Origin: Streptomyces sp. ITFR-16
Lineage (GTDB): Bacteria; Actinomycetota; Actinomycetes; Streptomycetales; Streptomycetaceae
Assembly (NCBI RefSeq): GCF_031844705.1
Contig: NZ_CP134610.1
Span: forward strand, 62,001 to 126,000
Direction: 5' to 3'
DNA length: 64,000 bases
Shown: one piece after another, positions 33,325 to 41,721 of the stretch
Layout of the letters: every line of letters begins with the position of its first letter
How positions within the stretch are numbered: the stretch's first letter is position 1
Notes under the pieces: generated by a model
The model's input: only the letters and a program-made list of their open reading frames with translations
Told to the model about the DNA's origin: nothing
Database searches by the model: none
Program-made: the position numbers and the translations under genes

Positions 33325-35694
33325 TCACTTCTCCGTAGCGGGACGCAGGACGAGGCTGATGTGGGTGCCGCCGAGCGAGGAGCTGTTGATGAGGACGGGC
33401 CCGCTGTCCATGCCCCGCTCCCAGCCGGTGACCGCGAGCAGCGCGGACAGCGGCGCCCCGGCGCCCGCCGGTTCGCCCAGCACCTGCTTGGGCGTGTGCA
33501 CCGGGGTGTGCCCGGGCGCGGCCAGCCGGTCGGTGGCCAGCGCCTCGGGCGCGTCGGCCCGCTTGAGGCCCGCCGCGTTGGCCCAGATGCCGGTCAGCTC
33601 GCCCGCCGTGACCCCGGCGTGGTCCAGAGCCTGGCGCATGGCCCGCTCCACCCCGCCGCCCTGGGGGTCCCAGCGGCCGATGCCCCGCGCGTCGGACGTG
33701 GTGCCGTGGCCGGCGAACTCGGCCAGGATCCGCGCCCCGCGGGCACGGGCGGTCGACTCCCGCTCCAGGACCAGGGCGATGCCCGCCTCGGCCAGTGTGT
33801 AGTCGGCGGAGTCGAACAGCGGCAGCTGCCGGTAGGCGTCCAGGACGCCCGGGGACAGGTCCTCCACCGCCGTGCAGAGCACCGCGTCCGCCCGGTGCTG
33901 GAGCAGCAGGTCGTGGGCGACGGTCAGGGCGGAGGCCCCGGCCGCGTGCCCGGTCGTCACGGTGTACGTGGGGCCCTTGGCGCCCACGTTCATGGCGACC
34001 TGTCCGGCGGCGGCGTTGAACACCGTGTTGGGGAACACCGCCGGGCTGCCGTGCGCGGGGCAGCCGGCGAGCACCGGGAGCAGGAACGCCTCGATGCTGC
34101 GCATCGGGCCGAGCCCGGTGCCCAGGACGACCCCGACCCGCTCGTCCGCCGTCAGTCCGGCGTGCTCCAGGGCGCCCCGGCAGGACGCCACGGCGAGCTG
34201 CCCGAGCGGGTCCATCCGGCGCCGCTCGCGCGGGCTGATGTAGTTCTGCGGGTCGTAGTCGGCGCGCGCGACGCGCAGCCCGTCCTCTTCCGTGCCGAGG
34301 GCGCGGCCCTCGCGCCAGGCGTCCCACAGCGCGTCGGCGCCGTCACCGGCCGAGGTGATCCCGGCGAAGCCGGTGATCACCACCTTCTCCGGGGGCGGCA
34401 CGGCGGCAGGGGTGAAGGTGCGGCTGCCGGGCCGGCCGAAGGCGACGCACGCGTTGGCGCCGGCGAAGGCGAAGTTGTTCGACAGGGCGACGTCCATGGC
34501 GTGCGCGCGGCCCGGGTCGGGCACCGCGTCCAGACCGCACTTGGGGTCCACCTCGGTGAAGTTGGCCGTGGGCGGGGCGATCTGGTCGACCAGCGCCTGG
34601 ACGGTCACGATGGCCTCGACCGCGCCGGCCGCCCCCAGCAGGTGTCCGACCATGGACTTGGTGCTGCTGAGCGCGGTGGTCTCGGCGGCTTCGCCGAGCG
34701 CGGCCCGTACGGCGTTGCTCTCGGCCGTGTCGTTCTTCGCGGTGCCGGTGCCGTGGCCGTTGATGTAGCCGACGTCCTCCGGGGCGATGCCGGCGGCCTC
34801 GATCGCGGAGCGGATGGCGCGGGCCGCGCCCTCGCCCTGCGGGTGCGGGGCCGTGGCGTGGTAGCCGTCGGCGGACAGGCCGTAGCCCAGCACCTCGGCC
34901 AGGATGGGGGCGCCGGCGGCGCGGGCCACCGACTCCTCCGCCAGGACGAGCATCCCGGCGCCCTCGCCGAGCGACAGACCGTCACGGTCCTTGGAGTAGG
35001 GGGCGGCCGGCTTGGTGGACAGCGACTGCAGGCTGGTGAAGCCGGCGAACGCCGTCTCGGTGAAGGCGTCGCTGCCGCCCACCAGCATCGCGTCCGCCCG
35101 GCCCGCGCCGATCGCCTCGGTGGCGTGCGCGATGGCGTGCGCCCCGGAAGCGCAGGCGGTGTTCACCGACAGGGAGGGGCCCAGGAGGCCGAAGGCGCTG
35201 CTGAGCGCCTCGGCTATCGCCTGCGGCGGGACCAGCAGGTAGTGGCGCCCGTCCTCGGGTACGGGCGGCTGGTCGTCGTCCGCGCGGCGCGACAGCTTCT
35301 CGGCGCTGCGCAGGCCGCCGTTGCAGGAGCCGAAGGCCACGCCCCAGCGGGCGCCGGGGACGTCGGCCAGACCTGCCTGCCGCATCGCCTCCTGCGCCGC
35401 CACCAGGGCGAAGTCCACGGCGGGTTCGCGCTCGTGGCCGCCGAAGGCCGCCAGATAGTCGTACGCGGGGGTGCGGGGGTCACTGACCTCGCCGCCGATC
35501 TCGGTGCCGTATCCCTCCATCGGCATGCCCTGTACGGGTCCGATGGCGGAGCGGCCGGCCTTGACGCCCTCCCACAGGGCTGTGACGTCGTCGCCGTGGG
35601 CCGTCACCGCACCCACACCGCAGACCACGACGGTCCGCCGGGACCGAGCCCTGCTGTCCGGCGAAGTGCCGGTGCTGTGCTCGCCGTGGCTCAT
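33325..35694 (-). CDS. Fused ketosynthase-chain length factor (KS-CLF) didomain protein
   Basis: A 789-aa protein containing two complete thiolase-fold domains in one reading frame. Domain 1 (about residues 20-423) is an active KS: Cys181 in NTACASGAH, His314 in INGHGTGTAKND, Lys346 and His351 in STKSMVGHLLGAAGA. Domain 2 (about 436-787) is CLF-like: the active Cys is His583 (TTGHAAGAS), the first His is Asn706 (IWANAAGL), and the KS lysine/His block is absent. In type II systems KS and CLF are normally two subunits from adjacent genes. The ATG at 35694 precedes the first KS strand by about 20 residues. It is embedded in the PKS operon. Confidence 0.88.
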   Translation of the reverse strand: MSHGEHSTGTSPDSRARSRRTVVVCGVGAVTAHGDDVTALWEGVKAGRSAIGPVQGMPMEGYGTEIGGEVSDPRTPAYDYLAAFGGHEREPAVDFALVAAQEAMRQAGLADVPGARWGVAFGSCNGGLRSAEKLSRRADDDQPPVPEDGRHYLLVPPQAIAEALSSAFGLLGPSLSVNTACASGAHAIAHATEAIGAGRADAMLVGGSDAFTETAFAGFTSLQSLSTKPAAPYSKDRDGLSLGEGAGMLVLAEESVARAAGAPILAEVLGYGLSADGYHATAPHPQGEGAARAIRSAIEAAGIAPEDVGYINGHGTGTAKNDTAESNAVRAALGEAAETTALSSTKSMVGHLLGAAGAVEAIVTVQALVDQIAPPTANFTEVDPKCGLDAVPDPGRAHAMDVALSNNFAFAGANACVAFGRPGSRTFTPAAVPPPEKVVITGFAGITSAGDGADALWDAWREGRALGTEEDGLRVARADYDPQNYISPRERRRMDPLGQLAVASCRGALEHAGLTADERVGVVLGTGLGPMRSIEAFLLPVLAGCPAHGSPAVFPNTVFNAAAGQVAMNVGAKGPTYTVTTGHAAGASALTVAHDLLLQHRADAVLCTAVEDLSPGVLDAYRQLPLFDSADYTLAEAGIALVLERESTARARGARILAEFAGHGTTSDARGIGRWDPQGGGVERAMRQALDHAGVTAGELTGIWANAAGLKRADAPEALATDRLAAPGHTPVHTPKQVLGEPAGAGAPLSALLAVTGWERGMDSGPVLINSSSLGGTHISLVLRPATEK

Positions 35695-35722
35695 GTCGCG
35701 ACTCCTTTCGGGTTGTGCGTCA

Positions 35723-37009
35723 TCAGGTCCGCTCCATTGCGATGGCCACCGCCTGGCCTTCCAGGCCGCGGGCGAGGGCCAGCGCGTTGCTGGGGCGGGT
35801 CTCACGTGGTGTGAGGGGTACGTAGTCGAGATCGCAGTCGTCGGCGGCGTTGTGCAGGTTCTGGGTGGCGGGGACGACCCCGGAGTCCAGGGTGAGCGCG
35901 GCCACGGCCGCGTTCAGCGCCCCGGCGCCGCCGACCAGATGGCCGGTCTGCGGTTTGACGCTGCTGATGAGCGCCGCCTTGGCACTCGTACCGAGCGCGT
36001 CGTGCAGGGCGAGGGTCTCGCTCGCGTCGCCCTGGCGGGTGGCGCAGCCGTGGGCGGCGATGTAGCTGCCGTCCGGGAAGGCGCCGCCGGAGTCGGAGAG
36101 CGCCCGGCCGATCGCACGGGCCAGGCCGCGCGCGCGGGGCTGCGGGCTCGGCGGGCGTACGCAGTCGTTGCCCGAGCCGAAGCCGGTGACCTCCGCGTAG
36201 ACGTGCGCGCCGCGGGCGAGGGCGTGTTCGCGGTCCTCCAGGACGAGCAGGGCCGCGCCCTCGCCGAACACCGATCCGCTGCGGTCCCGGTCGAAGGGGC
36301 GGAACGCCTCCGCGCCGAGCTCCGGACGGGTCGACAGCACGCCGAGGCCGTCCATCTTCGACATCGCCCACCAGCCGGTGGCGTCGTCGTAGCCGCCCGC
36401 CACGATCACATCGGCCTCGCCGCGGCGGATGGTCCGCATGGCCCGGCCGATCGCCATGGCGCCGGAGTCGGCGGTGCCGGCGAAGTAGGAGTTGGCGCCC
36501 CGGATGCCGTACTTCTCCGAGATGTGGAAGCCGGCCGCGGGCTGCAGCCCCTCCACGAAGAACAGCGGCGCGACCACCGAGGAGGCGGTCTGGCCGAGCT
36601 TGTGCAGGTCGGGGGTGCCGTCCGGCGCCCGTACGGCCTGGAGCTGGGCGATCAGCTCGTCCATGCGGGGCATTTCCTTGTTGCTGCCCAGGAAGAGCCC
36701 GCTGCGGTGACCGAGGTCGCCGACGTCGTCCAGGCCCGCGTCCCGCAGCGCCAGCGTCGCCCCGGCCAGGGCCAGCTGGTCGCCCCGGCACAGCATGCGC
36801 AGGGTGCGCCGCTTCGCCCACTCGGTGGGGTCGAAGTCATGGATCTCGGCGCCGATGCCGGTGCGCAGCGGCGCCGGGTCGTATGCCTTCAGCGGGCCGA
36901 TGCCGGTCCGGCCGTCGAGCAGGTTCTGCCAGGTCTGTGCCGCGCCCTGGCCGATCGCGGTCATCAGCCCGATGCCGGTCACCACCACACGGCGTCCGTC
37001 GTCGCTCAT
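35723..37009 (-). CDS. CLF-like ketosynthase with active Cys replaced by Ala
   Basis: A 428-aa KAS II-family protein. The nucleophile position reads AGTADSGAMAIG, with Ala180 where Cys is required, while both His motifs survive (AAHGCATRQGD, KPQTGHLVGGAGA). It cannot form the acyl-thioester, so it probably pairs as a chain length factor or decarboxylase with the active KS at 37425. The ATG at 37009 overlaps the dehydratase stop. Classical CLFs have Gln at this site, so this is a different CLF lineage. Confidence 0.85.
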   Translation of the reverse strand: MSDDGRRVVVTGIGLMTAIGQGAAQTWQNLLDGRTGIGPLKAYDPAPLRTGIGAEIHDFDPTEWAKRRTLRMLCRGDQLALAGATLALRDAGLDDVGDLGHRSGLFLGSNKEMPRMDELIAQLQAVRAPDGTPDLHKLGQTASSVVAPLFFVEGLQPAAGFHISEKYGIRGANSYFAGTADSGAMAIGRAMRTIRRGEADVIVAGGYDDATGWWAMSKMDGLGVLSTRPELGAEAFRPFDRDRSGSVFGEGAALLVLEDREHALARGAHVYAEVTGFGSGNDCVRPPSPQPRARGLARAIGRALSDSGGAFPDGSYIAAHGCATRQGDASETLALHDALGTSAKAALISSVKPQTGHLVGGAGALNAAVAALTLDSGVVPATQNLHNAADDCDLDYVPLTPRETRPSNALALARGLEGQAVAIAMERT

Positions 37010-37428
37010 GCTGTGTCCTCCCCTGGCCGGCCCGCGGCCACCAGCGTCAGGGTGCGGGCGGTGGCGACCACCCGGTCCCCGACCTTGGCGGTCGCCCGTA
37101 CCTCGGTCGTCTGCTCGGTGCTCTTGGTGACCTCGACGGTGATGCGCACCTGGTCGCCGGGGCCGACGAAGTGCTTGAAGCGCACCGCCCGTACGGATGC
37201 CAGCCGCCAGGCACGCTCGCCGCCCGCCGCCGCCTTCGCCAGGGCGGCCATGCTCTCCAGGAGCAGCACGCCGGGCAGGATCGGGTGGCGCGGGAAGTGG
37301 GTGTCGAAGAACGTCAGGGTGTTGGGCACGTTGCGCACGGCCACGGCCCGGTCGCCCGGGACGAGTTCCTCGATCCGGTCGAAGACGGGCGCTGTGGCGG
37401 TGGCCTCGGGCCCGGTCGTGGCGGTCAT
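37006..37428 (-). CDS. FabZ-type 3-hydroxyacyl-ACP dehydratase
   Basis: A 140-aa hotdog protein. It has the FabZ active-site helix FFDTHFPRHPILPGVLLLESM, with catalytic His44 and Glu58. It should dehydrate beta-hydroxyacyl-ACP to trans-enoyl-ACP, creating the double bonds of a polyene. Its presence beside KS and CLF genes is diagnostic of highly reducing type II PKS systems. Both gene ends overlap KS neighbours by four bases. Confidence 0.9.
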   Translation of the reverse strand: MTATTGPEATATAPVFDRIEELVPGDRAVAVRNVPNTLTFFDTHFPRHPILPGVLLLESMAALAKAAAGGERAWRLASVRAVRFKHFVGPGDQVRITVEVTKSTEQTTEVRATAKVGDRVVATARTLTLVAAGRPGEDTA

Positions 37429-38702
37429 GCGTCCTCCCGTGCGGCGCCGATGACGATGCTGGTGTTGCTGCCGCCGAAGGCGAACGCGTTGATCAGGGCG
37501 GCGCCGACCGGCATCGCGCGGGCCGTGTGCGGCACGTAGTCGAGGTCGAGGCCCCGGTCGTTCTTGTCGAGGTTGACCGTGGGCGGCACCAGCGAGTGCT
37601 TCATGGCGCCGATCGCGGCGAGCACGCCCAGGCCGAGGCTGGCCGATGTCAGGTGGCCGGCCATCGACTTGGGGGCGCTGACGACCAGGCCCTCGGCGTC
37701 GTCGCCGAAGACCTTCTTGATGGCGACGGTCTCGGAGTGGTCGTTGCCGTGCGTGCTGGTGCCGTGGGCGACGACGTAGTCGATGTCGCCGGTCTTCAGG
37801 CCGGAGTCCGCGAGCGCGCCCTCCATGGCCTGGATCGCGCCGGAGCCGTCGGGCGGCGAGTCGGTGATGCGGTAGGCGTTGAGCGTGGAGCCGTAGCCCA
37901 GGACCTCGGCGAGGATCGTCGCGCCGCGGGCGCGGGCCGTCTCCATGTCCTCCAGGACGACGGCGACGGCGCCCTCGCCGACGACGAAGCCGGAGCGGTC
38001 CGCGTCGAAGGGCCGTGAGGCGTGCTCGGGGTCGTCGTTGTGCTGGTCGGTGAGCGCGCCCAGCAGGCTGAAGCCGAGGATGTCGAGCCAGGTGGTCAGG
38101 GAGTCGTAGCCCCCGGCGACCATGACCTTGGCGTCGCCCTCCTGGATGGCGCGGAACGCCTCTCCGATGGCGTGCCCGGACCCGGCGCAGGCGGTGCTGA
38201 TGCCCATCATGGGGCCGGTGGCGCCGATCATCCGGGCCATGGCGGCCAGCGGTACGTTCTGGTCGTCCGTCAGCGTGACGGCCGGCGGCTGGCAGATGAA
38301 GGCGTCGGAGCGGCCGGTGGTGGCCCGCAGATGCCCGATGTCCAGGAGCGTCTGCAGCTCGGGGCGGCCGACGCTGGCCCCCATCGAGACCCCGCGCTCC
38401 TCGGCGGGGTAGACGTCCTGCGACACCTCGTCGAGTCCGGCCCGGCGCACCGCCTCCCAGGCGGCCGCGACGCCGAACTGTCCGACGCGCGAGAGGTGCT
38501 TGCGGCCGACGCGGGCCGGGATGGCCGTCTTCGCGTCGAAGTCCTTGACCTGGGCGGCGATCCGTACGGCGAAACCCTCGGCGTCGAAGGTCGTCAGCTT
38601 GCCGACGCCGCTGCGGCCGGTGGCCAGGCCCTCCCAGGTGGTGTCGGCGTCGTTGCCGAGGGGCGTCACGGCCCCCACCGCGGTGATGGCTACGCGTGTC
38701 AT
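37425..38702 (-). CDS. Beta-ketoacyl-ACP synthase (active KS)
   Basis: A 425-aa KAS II-family enzyme with full catalytic set: Cys172 in ISTACAGSGHAIG, His313 in VAHGTSTHGND, and Lys345 and His350 in APKSMAGHLTSAS. The motif after the first His (THGNDHSE) differs from plain FabF (TxxND), consistent with a specialised system. Its likely partner is the Cys-less protein at 35723. The start is the ATG at 38702, overlapping the hotdog gene upstream. Confidence 0.92.
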   Translation of the reverse strand: MTRVAITAVGAVTPLGNDADTTWEGLATGRSGVGKLTTFDAEGFAVRIAAQVKDFDAKTAIPARVGRKHLSRVGQFGVAAAWEAVRRAGLDEVSQDVYPAEERGVSMGASVGRPELQTLLDIGHLRATTGRSDAFICQPPAVTLTDDQNVPLAAMARMIGATGPMMGISTACAGSGHAIGEAFRAIQEGDAKVMVAGGYDSLTTWLDILGFSLLGALTDQHNDDPEHASRPFDADRSGFVVGEGAVAVVLEDMETARARGATILAEVLGYGSTLNAYRITDSPPDGSGAIQAMEGALADSGLKTGDIDYVVAHGTSTHGNDHSETVAIKKVFGDDAEGLVVSAPKSMAGHLTSASLGLGVLAAIGAMKHSLVPPTVNLDKNDRGLDLDYVPHTARAMPVGAALINAFAFGGSNTSIVIGAAREDA

Positions 38703-39151
38703 CCGACCGGTCCTCCGCCCTGGAGCTGGTGCGCCATGCGCCGGGTGTTCGCGGGGTCGTCGAGGCGTTCGGCGTCGATGAGCGCGCACAGCAGGCCGCT
38801 GACCTCGAGGACCCTTTCGCCGTCCACGGTGACCGTCCCGTCCAGGACGGCGGCGTCCTCGTTCATCGACTCGATCCTCGCCTCCATGTGCAGGACCTCG
38901 CCGGGCTGCACCTCCCGGTGCGCGGTGGCCTCGCCGACGGCGAGCAGCGCGGCGCGCAGCCGGTGGTCGGTGCTGATCATGATCAGCCAGGTGGCGGCCT
39001 GGCACAGGGCTTCCAGGGCGAGGCCGAAGGGCAGGACGGGCCCGTCCTGGGTGTTCTGCCAGTAGGTCTCGTCGACAGAGGTGACCTTGCGGGCCGTGAT
39101 GCGCTCACTGGGGGCGCATGTCTCGATCCTGTCGATCAGATGGAATCGCAT
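38699..39151 (-). CDS. Hotdog-fold dehydratase-like protein lacking the FabZ His
   Basis: A 150-aa hotdog protein related to FabA/FabZ-like thioester dehydratases (MRFHLIDRIETCAPSERITA; ARIESMNEDAAVLDGTVTVD). At the place of HFPxxPxxPG it reads YWQNTQDGPVLPFGLALEAL, so the catalytic His is missing while the Glu is kept. It may form a heterodimer with the FabZ-like subunit at 37006, comparable to paired dehydratases of aryl polyene and ishigamide-type pathways. That pairing is inference. Confidence 0.8.
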   Translation of the reverse strand: MRFHLIDRIETCAPSERITARKVTSVDETYWQNTQDGPVLPFGLALEALCQAATWLIMISTDHRLRAALLAVGEATAHREVQPGEVLHMEARIESMNEDAAVLDGTVTVDGERVLEVSGLLCALIDAERLDDPANTRRMAHQLQGGGPVG

Positions 39152-39182
39152 CGTCGTCTCTTCTCCGGGTTCCTGCGGCCCG

Positions 39183-39950
39183 TCACGGCCGGCCGACGCC
39201 GAGCTGGGCGGAGAATCCGCCGTCCACACAGAGGAGTTCGCCCGTCGTGTAGCCGGAGTCGGGCCCGGCCAGGAACACCGCGGCCGCGGCCACCTGCTCG
39301 ACGGTCGCGAACCGGCGCATCGGGATCTGCCGCTTGATGCTCTTGCCGCCGTCGCGCTGCATGACCTCCTCGACCAGTTCGGTCGGGGTGAAGCCGGCCA
39401 GGACCGCGTTGACCCGGACGCCGAAGCGCGCGAGCTCGACGGCGGCGCAGCGGGTGAACGAGTTGAGCGCGCCCTTGGAGGCGGAGTAGTTGGACTGGCC
39501 GATCCAGCCGCGCTCCCCCATGGCGGAGGAGATGTTGACGATCGTCGCCTCGCCCTGCGCCATGAACTGCTCCATGACGGCGTGGGTGCAGTGGTAGGCG
39601 CCGCCGAAGTTGGTCTTCATGACGTCCAGCCAGGCATCCGGCGGGGAGTCGTAGATCAGTCCGTCGTCGCTCACGCCGGCGTTGTTGACCAGCAGGTTCA
39701 GGGGGCCGAGTTGGCGGTTGGCCTCGGCGACCAGGCGGGCCGCGTCCTGCGGGTCGGCGACGTCCGCGCCGATCGCCACGGCCCGGCCGCCCGCCGCCTC
39801 GATCTCCTTGACCACGGCCAGGGCGTCGTCCTGGCGGGAGCGGTAGTTCACTGCGACAGCCGCCCCCTGCTCGGCCAGTCCCAGGGCGATGGCCCGGCCG
39901 ATGCCGCGGGAGGCTCCGGTGACCAAGGCGGTGCGGTCCTTCAGCTTCAT
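39183..39950 (-). CDS. fabG: 3-oxoacyl-ACP reductase
   Basis: A 255-aa classical SDR with a TGASRGIGRAIALGLAEQG cofactor loop, the NNAG motif, and a catalytic Ser142-Tyr155-Lys159 triad (NISSAMGERG, SNYSASKG). The C-terminus GYTTGELLCVDGG is typical of FabG. It reduces each beta-keto group before dehydration in the reducing PKS. A strong stem-loop separates it from the upstream ACP gene, so it may be expressed at a lower level than the ACP. Confidence 0.93.
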   Translation of the reverse strand: MKLKDRTALVTGASRGIGRAIALGLAEQGAAVAVNYRSRQDDALAVVKEIEAAGGRAVAIGADVADPQDAARLVAEANRQLGPLNLLVNNAGVSDDGLIYDSPPDAWLDVMKTNFGGAYHCTHAVMEQFMAQGEATIVNISSAMGERGWIGQSNYSASKGALNSFTRCAAVELARFGVRVNAVLAGFTPTELVEEVMQRDGGKSIKRQIPMRRFATVEQVAAAAVFLAGPDSGYTTGELLCVDGGFSAQLGVGRP

Positions 39951-40034
39951 CTGTCTCTTCCTGTTTCTGCCGGGAGATGGGCGGCGTGGGCTGCCCCGGG
40001 GTACGGCCGTGCGGCCGGGTGCCCGGGGCCCCGC

Positions 40035-40072
40035 GGCCGGTGTCCGGGACGCCTTTGGCCCGGACACCGGCC
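40035..40072 (-). terminator. Intercistronic stem-loop between ACP and FabG genes
   Basis: GGCCGGTGTCCGGG (40035-40048) pairs perfectly with CCCGGACACCGGCC (40059-40072) around a ten-base loop. It lies inside the operon, after the ACP stop and 85 bases before the FabG start. It probably acts as a partial terminator or 3'-end stabiliser, giving excess ACP message. Confidence 0.6.
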
Positions 40073-40090
40073 ACGGAGAGCGGCGGCGGG

Positions 40091-40513
40091 TCAGGCGGCC
40101 TCGGCGGCCTTGGCCCGCTCGGTCAGCAGGTCGGTGAGGTTCTGGACGGTGAACAGTCCGAGCACGCCCTCGGCCGTCAGCGGCTCGGTCAGCTGGCTGC
40201 GGTCGAACTGCGGCAGCACCTTCTCCAGGTGCGCGAGGCCGGTCTCGTTGACGACCTCGTTCTCGTCGCCGAACTCCTCGTCGGGGATGCCGCCCTGGAG
40301 CAGGTCGGCGATGTCGGCCACGGTGATCTTCACCTTGGTGGTGCGCTCGAGCCGGAACAGGATGTCGAGCAGGTCGATCGACTCCGCACCCAGCTCACCC
40401 AGCAGGGTCGCCTCGGGAACGGCCTCGTCCTCGTCGATGCCGAGGGCGTCGGCGACGGCGGCCTGCACTGCGGAGAGGTAGTCGGTCAACGTGGGAATCA
40501 GGGTTTCGGACAC
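40091..40513 (-). CDS. Long acyl carrier protein of the reducing PKS
   Basis: A 140-aa carrier protein, well above the usual ~80 residues. The phosphopantetheine site is GELGAESIDLLDILFRLE with Ser45. The extension (about residues 85-140, ENEVVNETGLAHLEKVLPQF, FTVQNLTDLL) is acidic and helical and may contact partner enzymes. It is the only single ACP in the PKS operon, so it most likely carries the growing chain. It lies between the FabD and FabG genes. Confidence 0.88.
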   Translation of the reverse strand: MSETLIPTLTDYLSAVQAAVADALGIDEDEAVPEATLLGELGAESIDLLDILFRLERTTKVKITVADIADLLQGGIPDEEFGDENEVVNETGLAHLEKVLPQFDRSQLTEPLTAEGVLGLFTVQNLTDLLTERAKAAEAA

Positions 40514-40585
40514 CGCTGGCTGCCTTTCGGTGGGTTGGTGCGTACGGGCCGGCGCGGACGCCGGTACGCCGGGAGCGGTCGGCGC

Positions 40586-41554
40586 CTAGGCGGCGGCCGC
40601 CGTGGGGGACTCCTGTCGCAGGTCGCGCAGGAGGGTGGTGATGCGGCGTGCGTCATTGGTGCTGCGCACGTCGGCGCCGGGCGCGGTGCGCTTGGCGAAG
40701 CCGCTGAGGACCCGGCCGGGACCGACCTCCAGATAGCCGTCGGGGACGGTCTGGGCGGCAGCGGCGAGTACGTCGACCCAGCGCACCGGGCCGGCCAGCT
40801 GGCGGCGCAGCAGATCGCGGGCGTGGGCACCGTCGCGTACCAGGGTGCCGGTCACCGAGCTGTACACCGGCAGCCTGGGCTCGCGGAAGGTCACACGGCC
40901 CAGCTCGGCGGCGAACTCGTCCTCGATGACGCTCATGAGGGAGCAGTGGAAGGGGGCGGAGACCTTCAGCGGCACGGCGCGTTCGGCACCCGCCTCCAGG
41001 GCCAGCCGCACCGCCTCGTTGACGGCGGCCTCCTGTCCCGAGACCACGGTCTGGCCGGCCTCGTTGTAGTTGGCCACCTCCACGACGCCGAGCCCGGAGG
41101 CCTGCGCGCAGATGTCGTCGATCTGCCGGGGTGCGAGGCCCATGAGCGCGGCCATGGCGCCCGAGACCCGCTGGGACACCCCGGCCATCAGCTCGCCGCG
41201 CCGGCGCACCAGGCGCAGGGCGTCGTCGGCGGCGAGGACCCCGCCGACGACGAGGGCGGTGTACTCGCCGAGGCTGTGCCCGGCCACCGCGCCGGGCACG
41301 AACCCGGTCTCCTCGTGCAGCACCTGGTACACGGCGAGGCTCGTGGCGACGATGGCGGGCTGGGCGATCTCGGTCGGCTCCAGGTCCTCGGCGGGGGCGG
41401 TGGAGCAGAGCTCCGCCAGCGGGAGGCCCGTGGCCGCCTGCGCATGGGCCAGGACGCGTCCTGCCGTGCGCGGGTGCTCGCGAAGCAGATGGGCGGCCAT
41501 GCCGGCGCGTTGCGATCCTTGTCCGGGAAACATCGTGAAGAGGTTGTCGCTCAT
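40586..41554 (-). CDS. fabD: Malonyl-CoA:ACP transacylase
   Basis: A 322-aa acyltransferase starting FTMFPGQGSQRAGMA. The nucleophile is Ser94 in GHSLGEYTA, with catalytic His203 in APFHCSLM and the substrate Arg in RRRGELM. A dedicated FabD is uncommon in aromatic type II clusters, which borrow the housekeeping enzyme, but fits a self-contained reducing PKS. It is the first gene of the core operon and has a SARP box about 100 bases upstream. Confidence 0.93.
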   Translation of the reverse strand: MSDNLFTMFPGQGSQRAGMAAHLLREHPRTAGRVLAHAQAATGLPLAELCSTAPAEDLEPTEIAQPAIVATSLAVYQVLHEETGFVPGAVAGHSLGEYTALVVGGVLAADDALRLVRRRGELMAGVSQRVSGAMAALMGLAPRQIDDICAQASGLGVVEVANYNEAGQTVVSGQEAAVNEAVRLALEAGAERAVPLKVSAPFHCSLMSVIEDEFAAELGRVTFREPRLPVYSSVTGTLVRDGAHARDLLRRQLAGPVRWVDVLAAAAQTVPDGYLEVGPGRVLSGFAKRTAPGADVRSTNDARRITTLLRDLRQESPTAAAA

Positions 41555-41649
41555 TCCCGTCCTGCCTCACTGGGTGGTGGGTTGGGTCATCGAGCCGTCG
41601 GCGAGCGGTTCTCGACCCTGCGAATGTCGCACCGCCCTCTGGCGCATTC

Positions 41650-41665
41650 CTCGAATGTGTCTCGA
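41650..41665 (-). promoter_or_regulatory. SARP box upstream of the PKS operon (fabD)
   Basis: Two TCGAG cores on the minus strand (plus-strand CTCGA at 41650-41654 and 41661-41665) are exactly 11 bases apart, about 100 bases upstream of the FabD start. This places the core biosynthetic operon under probable SARP control. Confidence 0.6.
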
Positions 41666-41686
41666 TTTCCGCGCCTGGCCCCCGCT

Positions 41687-41699
41687 TGACGTGGCGTCA
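41687..41699. promoter_or_regulatory. Short dyad in the FabD/TetR divergent region
   Basis: TGACG-TGG-CGTCA is a perfect inverted repeat about 23 bases upstream of the TetR start at 41722. It is a candidate autoregulatory operator that could also affect FabD transcription. Confidence 0.4.
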
Positions 41700-41721
41700 C
41701 GCAGCGGTGAGCTTTGACGCC

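Noticed and set aside
33325..35694. Two separate KS genes misjoined by a sequencing error
   Set aside because: The frame stays open with a Pro-rich linker of plausible length between domains, and there is no ribosome binding site or start codon at the domain boundary that I could see; kept as a fusion but listed as refutable.
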